Positions 55,882 through 64,000 of a stretch of DNA of 64,000 nucleotides are shown here, piece after piece; position 1 is the first letter of the stretch; each line of letters starts with the position of its first letter. The DNA comes from Neurospora tetraspora (lineage: Eukaryota > Ascomycota > Sordariomycetes > Sordariales > Sordariaceae): positions 1,302,001 through 1,366,000 of the forward strand of contig NW_026944388.1 in the NCBI RefSeq assembly GCF_033439725.1. The letters are read 5' to 3'. The position numbers were made by a program, and so were the translations under genes. The notes under the pieces are model-generated. The model ran no database searches, was not told the DNA's origin, and worked only from the letters and a program-made list of their open reading frames with translations.

Positions 55882-58800
55882 ATGGGTTTCTAAGCGCTGC
55901 TGGGACGGGAATGCGCTGCTGGGGCGGAGATTCGTCTCTTTCTCATCGTCTTTGTCATTTTTGTAATTGGCGGGAGTATCAGGGGCTACGCAGGTCTTTG
56001 TCAGCAGCATTTGCATTAGGCGTCAATGGGATTGGTCTATTCCAAGGAGAATCTCAGGGAGGGTGGGAGGTCGGCAAACACAAAAGCAATCCATCTGGCA
56101 ACAAGAGGAGAGAATCAGGAACTGCCCATGGTAATGGGAGGGTGCTGTGCTGGGACCTGGCCCCAGGAAAAGGTACCGGTCCTGCCAAAAAGTCGAGACG
56201 GTATTTCCCCCAACATCGAACCAGGCTCTGTCCCCTAGGTTAGGGCCTGTGGAGAGTCAAAGATGGAACCGCATAGATACCGCAATCACCGCCGCGGCTG
56301 GCACGCCGCGTAGGTTAGCTCCTCTTGTTGCACCCACATCGGTCTATTGGGGGTGTTGATACGCAGTTTGGAAATGCGTACTTTACTACACTACCAGTTA
56401 GTACGTACGTTAACACAATGGGGTAGGAAAAACAAAGCGATATTTAGAAAGGGTTCACTTTTTTTTTTGCCAAGCGCGAGAGTTGTTCATGGCTGTTTTC
56501 TATACCATCTAGAGAGGTACCTTAGCTACAAAAGACCAGGAGAAGCGTCCGTTTGATCAGTTGTAACCTTACCATCTTTACATCTAACGTTGGATTGAAA
56601 CATCCGGAGGAGAAAAACGTTCGTTTGACCAGTGCCGGAGGCCTCCGAGTAGAGTCCATGGTTGAGGGATCAAGAGGCTCTTTCAATGGCCAAGACAAGA
56701 CCAAGAACAAGAAGACAGCCAAGTGATACGACATTGACAGCAGGGCTGAGATCGATAGTATGTATCTGCATATCCAAGACGGCAACCACGGCACCATTTG
56801 ACAAGACGTAGGAAAAAAGATATCGCCAAGGCCGCAAAACCCGATGACACACCCACTGACCCGCCCAAGCTAACGCAACTTGACAGCCTCCGACGACACC
56901 CTTAACCGTCCATCGTACATTACAGCACATATCATGATCCATGGATGCTTGGCTTGCGTTTTGAACGACGGGAGGCCTCCCGGAGCCTCTCTGTTCGACT
57001 TTAATGAAGACGAGGTGGATACCTACTGGATCACAACTCTCGGTCCGACGTCTGGAAATTTTTACGATGATGAAGACGAAGAAGAAGAGGTCAACGTTGG
57101 GGTATAATACGAAGGTAGGTGAATGGTGTAGGTCGACTTTCTTAGGTTCGCTGTTCTGGCCAATTTTTACATGAATATACCCAGGCAGTCAAGAACTTGA
57201 AGAGCAGGAGTGTAGGCACTCTTGGTACTACTCTACCTCTAGGTGTGTATGTGATATATCATTGTCTGCCTTCTTGCTCGGCAGTTGTGGTGACAACGAG
57301 ATATGGAAAGCGAGGAAGACTAAGCGTGCACGAAATCTTTGTGTAGGACCTCTTTGGGGCTGTTTATGGTGTTGCCCTATGTATGTGTCTCTTCTTCTTA
57401 TGGGATAGGCTTAATGTGAGTACTCGGACGAGTGAGTAATCGATTTCTTTACATATGAGGAGTGTATTGAGTGTGTGTGGTTGGACTTTCTTCTGCGATC
57501 TTAATCTTGTACCGGTAGGAAACGTCCAGGCATCTATCGTGTAACATATCGATAGCCAAGCCAACTTGGCCGTGGTCTTTCTATCTGCATGTGAAATGGA
57601 CCTTCTACGGTGAGATAGGTCAATTCTGTTGTACCACTTTCATCATCCAACTTCCCTGTATATCGAATACTTACTCATCTTCTCGGAATGAGACGTATGT
57701 ACATAGTAGTTCAACTCAAAATGTAACATTCAATGCAGGACTCACCTTTTGATCTGCGGCGTTTGGTAGGATTCCGGCAGCGGCCGTCTTTGACAATCTT
57801 CACTGGACAATCCCCCTCCCATCTCCCATCGGGCACATCCTTCCGTGACATTCCTTCAGCATCCCAAAGCGTCGTTCCAGGTTCCAGGCCCCCCAATCAC
57901 TCTATTGACAGGGCTTCCCCAGGCAAGGCTCCCTAATAAAGCCGGCCGGTGCATTGCTGCGGTTGACCGCTCGCTCAGCTTACTCACAGCAGACGGGCAG
58001 GACGGGCAGGGCGGGCAGCGATACCCCACTGATTAGCGACTTGGCGGACAGGTGTCAAAACCTCGTCGTTGCCCCTGTTGTAAGGGCTCTCAAGGGCCGT
58101 GCCAGGGTTTTTCTTTGTGACCATCTTGGGCCTGAACGACATTCGATGGGCTCGTGGAGGAGCGAGGAAGCCTGCTTGTAGGAGGGAAGAATGCTGTGTG
58201 TCACGATCCTATGTGAAATGTGTCTGTTGCTGTTGGCGAAGGGGTGTTCAGTCGGAATACAACCCACTCATGTTCCATGCGCATTTAGTGACCCTGTAGC
58301 CTAGGCGCCTGCCGGAGGAGGGTCGATAGCCTGGGGCCCTGGGCGAAGTGAATGAATACCTAAACCTTCCCTCGACCGTAAGACGGCCACCCATCTTGAG
58401 GTCACCGGTAACACCAGGGCGAGGCGGGCTATCACAGGTTCATGCCGTGGTTGGCAATGCCAAGCACTAGTTTCTTGAATCACAGAGAAAGCTTGACCTG
58501 TCGTGTCTCGCCGTACAAGCACACGGTAGCATTGGTTCTCTGTGAGTAAGCCGACGTCGTCGTTAAGACGTTCCCCGGACGGTAGAGCGAGCAGGGGGAG
58601 GAGTAAGAAAAAAGCTGTATGTCTGGACCGTGAGATCTGGGGAAAAAAGACCTCTTGTAAGTGAATCTCTTCGCTACAATGGTCGGCAATCGAAGCAAGT
58701 CAACACCCGACATCGAGACCACTGGCGGAAAGGAGAAAAAGACGGACTAAGAATTCCAGAAATCGTTAGCTTGGTAGGGCAGTGGGGAGGTTGCAATCGT

Positions 58801-60222
58801 ACTGCTCAATACCGAGCACGAGGAAGCAATTTGGCGCAGACCGACTAAAAAAGGGAGCTATTCGGTAGTAGGAGTAGCGTAGGACCGGCCGTAGCCCGTA
58901 GGAAGCTGTCACCAGTCAACAGTCCACGGGCAGTCCATCCACAGGGCAGTTTGCTCCAGTCCGACAAAGCAGAGGATCCGTCATTCGTCATTCGCATTCG
59001 GTCAGTGTCCGCCGCCGGCTCGTTCCCCTGCAGAGTGGACGGTACCTGCCAGTCTTTACCCACCAAAGCCCACTCGAAAGGGTCGCCAAGACAAAAGGAG
59101 AAAAATCGAAGCATGTTAGCATGAGACAGCCGAACGGACTCCAGTCGCTCCAGTCACAAGGAGTCTGGGCCACTGGGGAAGCTCGACTCCAGCTTGGGCG
59201 GTGATATTTAAATCACTGGCGTTGCCAACCACGCTCGGGCTTGTCTCGCCCAAAGGCACGCTTCCGTTCCAGGTTTTCTCCCAGGGGCATTTTGCATAGA
59301 GAGAGGTAGCCTGACGTGTGTTGGTTTCTGAATCCGTCTCTGCCACAGTCTCGGGCCAGCAACAGAGCAACGCCAAGCAGCGGAATGCAGAGCCCTTGGT
59401 TCCCTTGAAAGCTTGGATTCGACAGATGACGCTATAGCCAGACACGCTCACACGGTACCTAATACATACATACACGCACGCATTCACACACATACCTACC
59501 TCTACATCTACCTACTTCTACACTTAACACCCCCCCGGCCGGCACTGGCACCTTCCACCTCCCATCCCGCCTTCGTCCCGTCTTTCACCTCTACCTCGAA
59601 TCACCTCGACATCCAGGGAGCTATCTTTACTACTTATCAAGATAGCCGCAATCTACCTTACCACATACCTCATTACGGGCAGAGCTGGTCTGCTCGTACT
59701 ACCTACCCCTGCGCATTCCATACCTAAAATCAGGCGAGATTCCATCCGATATCAGGACCTCCTCCGATCACCCACGTGGACGTGGGCACTTCGACTCATC
59801 TCCTCCTGCCGCGACGACTCTTCACATCTTTACAGCAACAGCCTTCAGCCTTGCCAACCATCCCCGCGCGCCACCCAGTCCAGGCAAACATTATCGTCAA
59901 CACTTCCAGCACTTGCGGGTTTCACCTCAAATCCCAACCTTTCAGCTTCTCTCCCTTGTTCACGACACGGCCGTATATACTCGCTAGACCCAACGCTGAC
60001 GGCGTTGTTTCCGACCCCTATCGCCTGGAAGCTGCGTGAACGGACCTTTCACGCCAGCTTCTCCCGAGCATCTCGCGATCCCCAATCCACCTCCGATGCT
60101 GGTTGAAGCCAGATAACCCTTGCTGGCCTCCCCCTCGAGGCCGATCAGTCGCCCGGATAATAGGCTTTGGACTCGTTATCCCTTGACCCATCATCGTGCC
60201 CCCAATCACCACCATCACCGCG
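55882..60222. other. 4.3 kb intergenic region, eif3l 3' flank and usp gene promoter
   Basis: I find no convincing gene. A short acidic frame at 56880-57107 is discussed among the rejected items. Small G-rich runs (GGGCAGGACGGGCAGGGCGG near 58000) are present. The last 800 bp (59.4-60.2 kb) are CT-rich, have no long T/A runs, and are probably the leader of the gene at 60223. Confidence 0.5.
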
Positions 60223-62956
60223 ATGGCAAAGAGCCTCCCCGACATGGTGGAGCTGATATCATCACCCTCGGCCGTGAAGAGCCCCGACTCGGATGTGTCA
60301 CCTAGGACCCAGAACTCTTCGAAGCCCAGGGACTATTTCTCGCCGCAAGCAAAGGCGCATTCCAGCGACTCGGAAAACCAGACCCCCGCGGTCGATTACC
60401 GAGCAGCAACCACTTCTCCTACCAGCGGAACCAGCGCCTCCAGGCGCGCCAGCATCGTCTCCCCTCTTTCCCTGGCCGATAGCTTTCAGGATGAGTCTCG
60501 GCGGACGTCACAGAGCGGCGGAAGCAGCAGCGACCGCCCTCCTGTCGGATCTAGAAAATCCTCCGCCGTTTCCATATCCTTCCAGGCTCCGCGCCATCCC
60601 GCACTGCCGCAGGGCAAGCCCCGAAAGACCGACAACAGACGGCTGCGAGCGTCATCACCTTCCCCCGTGAGGTAAGTTCTTTCTCGGAAAGTTGTTTGTC
60701 TCTGGCCTTATATCCATCTGTATCACCCGCCCCGCCCAAACCCGTTCGATGTGCGGCCCCAGTGGTGCCTTTTTCTAACGGGGATAGCCTGTGCTTGACT
60801 CGTTCTCCATCCCTGGCGTGGTTTTAAGCTTTTTTCCCACGGTCCGTCGTGACGTCGTGGGCTTCCCCCATCTCGCGGACCCTGTCATGTCCTGCTCCCA
60901 TTTTCAGCCATGATCAATCGGCACTCCAGCTGGCTGTGCTTCGCAAAGAGTCATATGTCGTGGCAGCATTGGATTATGTCACAAGCGCAACATGGTGAAG
61001 TCTCATGCGGTCGACATGTTTGCGCCGCATTTGGGATCGTCGTCTTGTTTGCGTCTGGGCTGAGGGAAACAGTGAGACCTCGAATCATGACGAGTGTGGT
61101 GCCACTGGAGAGCGCAGTGCGGGATTACATCAACCGCCCAGACAGCTGAGCAATGAACATCTCGCGGGAACTGGACCCGCATCACGCCAAAAAAAAGCTC
61201 AGGCTCAGGCCCGGCGGCCGTTCTGGCCTCCCTCCATCAGAAGACCCCATTCGCCCGCGGTCCGCTTAGCTTGCACCCCGCTACCCCACCGGGTTCTGCT
61301 CGGGCGCCGGTCGAGGTTACCGTTTCCAGCACCTCTACGGGTGCCAAGGGCAGCCAAAGGGGGCTCCCTCCGTGACCCCTCCTCTGGGCTCTTTGGGGGA
61401 GCTAGGGAGCTCTGGGCCGGGCGATGGGCGGTGTCTCGTGGGAATTTTGCGCTCATGCAGTACTCTGGTGGGGGATGACGGGCAAGTCGAGACCCTTCAA
61501 ATCTGCACATCCACATGCGCATCCCGTCATGATGCTCTGTTCCCCTTTCGATCATCCACGCATTGCTCCCCGGCATCATTTTTGAACTTTTGATACCTCT
61601 ATCTCAAGAAGTTCGGGATTTGTCCCAGCACATGGCCAAGCTGCTACATTACCCATCTGCAGTCGTTACTTCTTCTTCTCTGCTTCTTTTAATGCCATCA
61701 CGCACAATTTGCTTCTAATTCCACTCGCAACACATCTCATCCCCTTACACTTCAGCTTGCCACCTGCAGAGTTGCCGTCGCTTTTGGTGTCATGTCGTCG
61801 CTAACAAAGAATTCCAATGCGGCCCCCAGGTTCCGACAACACGTTGGTTTTGACAACCTACCCGCCGGCGATTCGACCAAGAACAACACGTCCTCCTTCA
61901 CACTCCATGTTAAACATCAGGGGTACCAGCCATCTCGAAGGTCTCGTACCTTTATGGTGGGCGTGGACGAGCATGCCTATTCCGATTATGCGCTGGTCTG
62001 GCTGCTAAACAACATGGTCGACGATGGAGACCAGGTAGTATGTGTGCGCGTCATTGAGAATCCAATCCGCCCAGGGGAGAAATCCTACCAGGAGGAAGCG
62101 AGGAAGCTGTTGCAAACCATTCAATCCAAGAACGAGCAGAATAGGGCTATCAGCATTATTCTCGAGTGGGCCGTTGGAAAACTGCATTCTACTTTCCAGA
62201 AATTGGTACGTCTTCTTTCTGACCACTGGCCCGGTCCGTCTTTCTTTTACTGACAGACGAGCATCAATGTAGCTTCATCTCCACCAACCCTCGATGCTCG
62301 TTGTCGGCACAAAGGGCAGGTCTCTTGGCGGAATCCAGGGCCTGATGAACACGCGCAACTCCTTCTCAAAATACTGCCTCCAGTACAGCCCTGTCCCCGT
62401 GGTCGTTGTTCGACCAGACGACAAGCGACTTAAAAAGAAGGAGAAACGTACCCACGATCCGAACCGACAGAGCTATGCTGCCATGCTGGCGTACAACGAC
62501 GGAAAACACGAAGCCGACGGTGACGCAAGCAGTCTTTACGAGATGGAAAAGAATATTTCTCCGGACGAGGAGGCACACCGAGTGGCTGCCGCGATTGGGT
62601 TACCAGCAGCGTTCGATCCCACCATCAAACCGTACGAGCCTAACAAGCCTCGCTACCGACGAACATCTCCGCCCTCTGCTCCTTCTCCCACAGCAGCCGG
62701 GACAACCTTCGTTTCTCCGTCACAGACGGCGCAAGCGAACGAAAGTGGCGACGAAGATACGGGCGAGGAGGAAGATGAGTACGAGATTGAGGCGGTTTCG
62801 GGCGGCCAACTTCTAGCTGCAGATGAACGGAAGAAATTGGCACTTGAGAGAGAACAAAAGAAGCGACTCCACGCTATGGAAGTAGGAGAAGCCGCTGCCC
62901 TGCTCAAGTCAGGGCAGTCAGGGAAATCAAGGGATTCGGACGACGAGGATGAATGA
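60223..62956 (+). CDS. Universal stress protein (UspA) domain protein
   Basis: Exons 60223..60671, 61830..62205 and 62273..62956 give 502 residues; donors GTAAGT and GTACGT, acceptors CCAG and GTAG, phases consistent. The first intron is 1,158 nt, far longer than any other here. The N-terminal 150 residues are Ser/Pro/Arg-rich and end KTDNRRLRASSPSPVR, joined by splicing to FRQHVGFDN. The UspA domain (about 195-320) has FMVGVDEHAYSDYALVWLLNNMV, then VVCVRVIENP, and the nucleotide-binding-type loop VVGTKGRSLGGIQGLMNTRNSFSKYCLQ ending SPVPVVVVRP. A disordered acidic tail with DEDTGEEEDEYE and a KKLALEREQKKRL helix follows. Homologues include fission yeast UspA-family proteins; the precise role is not known. 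An in-frame ATG at 61792 inside the intron could give a shorter form. Confidence 0.85.
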
Positions 62957-63960
62957 GGAGGACGATACCCAGGGGCGAACAGGCGACAAGACCAAACAAT
63001 GAGGACGGGTCTTTCGAACTGTGAAGGAAGCGACGGAGGATAACTGAGACACGAACAAGGGGAATCTTCCCAGATGATACCAGCCTAGTTTGCAGCGCTG
63101 CTGGATTTCGACCACGGTATTATTTCGGCGCCTGTCAGGCATTCAGCATAAATCAGCCAGTATCGTTATCATAGGCACTCGAGGTGCTCAGATGGCCCCT
63201 TTCACGGAGGTTTACAACAACAGTGAGCATGTGAAAAGGTCCTCTTTTCTATACCGGACCGTTAAGAGTCAGAGATATGTCCTTAGACTGCATGGAGCCG
63301 GAGTATAAGGAAAACGATAATGTCGAACTCTCGACCTGCTATTATTTTGGACCTGGAACAAGGTGTCTTTGGAATCGCAGTAGTTGTAATGGGCAGAGGC
63401 CACAGAGCTTTTGCCGAGTAATCATCAGCTTAGCCAAAATAAATCTCCACACAATATTCACCACTTGTTCCCTTCCGTGTAAAGAAACCTCTTACTCTTT
63501 GACCGTGATGATCTCCAACATGAAACTTGGATCCAATGTTAAGGAAAATGAGATCTGATCTTGATGTGGGGGCGGGCGCACCGCTCGTGGAGAGACTCCA
63601 ATTGCCGTTCAACGGTGGGGGTGTGGGGAAAGATACAAGCTGTAAGCGGTGCCGTTTGCGGGCGTGCAAAGAACCGGCAAATAGGGGGTGCACCCCGCTG
63701 TCTCATTTTGAAGCCGGGGAAAACTGGGGTGGTGCCTGGCTGCGTTTTAGCGCATGTACCTTTCTGTAGGTAATTCGTCATCTATGGATCCCTTTTCAAA
63801 CGTCACAGTAACTATCGACCAACCTCAACACAGCTGAGGCAACTGCTTATCCTAAACCAACCCGACGAGTAGCGAGACTCGAGGGACAAAACACCTATTC
63901 AACTCCGGCTTGGACCTCGACGACTAAATTGCAAAACAAGCTGAAACACACAAACACACG
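62957..63960. other. Intergenic region at the right end
   Basis: The 3' flank of the UspA gene and probably the promoter of a gene starting near the edge. No other feature recognised. Confidence 0.5.
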
Positions 63961-64000
63961 ATGCCGACCGAGCCTGGCATCGACCTCTGGATCCGCTTTG
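63961..64000 (+). CDS. Possible start of a truncated gene
   Basis: An ATG at 63961 is preceded by an A/C-rich leader (AAACACACAAACACACG), a favourable fungal start context. It opens a frame reading MPTEPGIDLWIRF to the window edge. Thirteen codons are too few to assign a family. Confidence 0.35.
   Translation, partial: MPTEPGIDLWIRF

Noticed and set aside
56880-57107. 75-codon acidic frame (ends DDEDEEEEVNVGV)
   Set aside because: The acidic end looks protein-like, but the frame is short, isolated and without recognisable family; not enough to call a gene.
1-64000. Secondary-metabolite or other gene cluster
   Set aside because: The genes are unrelated housekeeping functions with no PKS, NRPS, P450, transporter or pathway regulator group.

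Overview
The window comes from a filamentous ascomycete, most likely the Sordariaceae (Neurospora or Sordaria). Four things point there: short introns of 52-111 nt with GTANGT donors and CTAAC-type branch sites; alpha-MPP, Rrp5 and eIF3l proteins that read very close to the Neurospora versions as I remember them; a gene-poor, AT-rich block whose decay is all C-to-T / G-to-A in a CpA context (the footprint of RIP, repeat-induced point mutation); and a 5S rRNA relic standing alone. I ran no search; gene names come from reading conserved motifs.

Layout. 1-17.7 kb is gene-dense: the 3' end of vps16 (HOPS/CORVET), a Dma1-type FHA-RING ubiquitin ligase, the mitochondrial processing peptidase alpha subunit, a YML020W-like alpha/beta hydrolase, and the 1,797-residue ribosome-biogenesis protein Rrp5. 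17.7-28.7 kb has no convincing active gene. It holds a 34-bp-arm hairpin, a 5S rRNA relic, a 3.3 kb fossil PIF/Harbinger transposon with two convergent decayed genes, and three non-autonomous inverted-repeat elements. 28.7-38.5 kb carries an unknown fungal protein, a Pex11-family peroxin and an Irs4-type EH-domain protein. 39.6 kb has a tRNA-Ser(AGA). 40.2-43.6 kb is a young Ty1/copia element with LTRs that read as identical, inserted 25 bp past the stop codon of the MAP65/Ase1 gene. 46-49.8 kb is intergenic and contains a tRNA-derived SINE-like element with a 19-bp tandem array. 49.8-63 kb has the cytoplasmic 60S-maturation GTPase Ria1/Efl1, eIF3 subunit L, and a universal-stress-protein gene with a 1.16 kb first intron. 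The first codons of another gene may lie at the right edge.

The housekeeping genes do not form a pathway cluster, though three concern ribosomes and translation (rrp5, ria1, eif3l), and ria1/eif3l share a 1 kb divergent promoter. The most interesting content is in the repeats. An old RIP-mutated two-gene Harbinger element still reads in single frames with only TAA/TAG interruptions. A recent copia insertion has a primer-binding site matching the initiator-tRNA anticodon arm and an internal deletion of gag-protease-integrase. A possible SINE completes the set.
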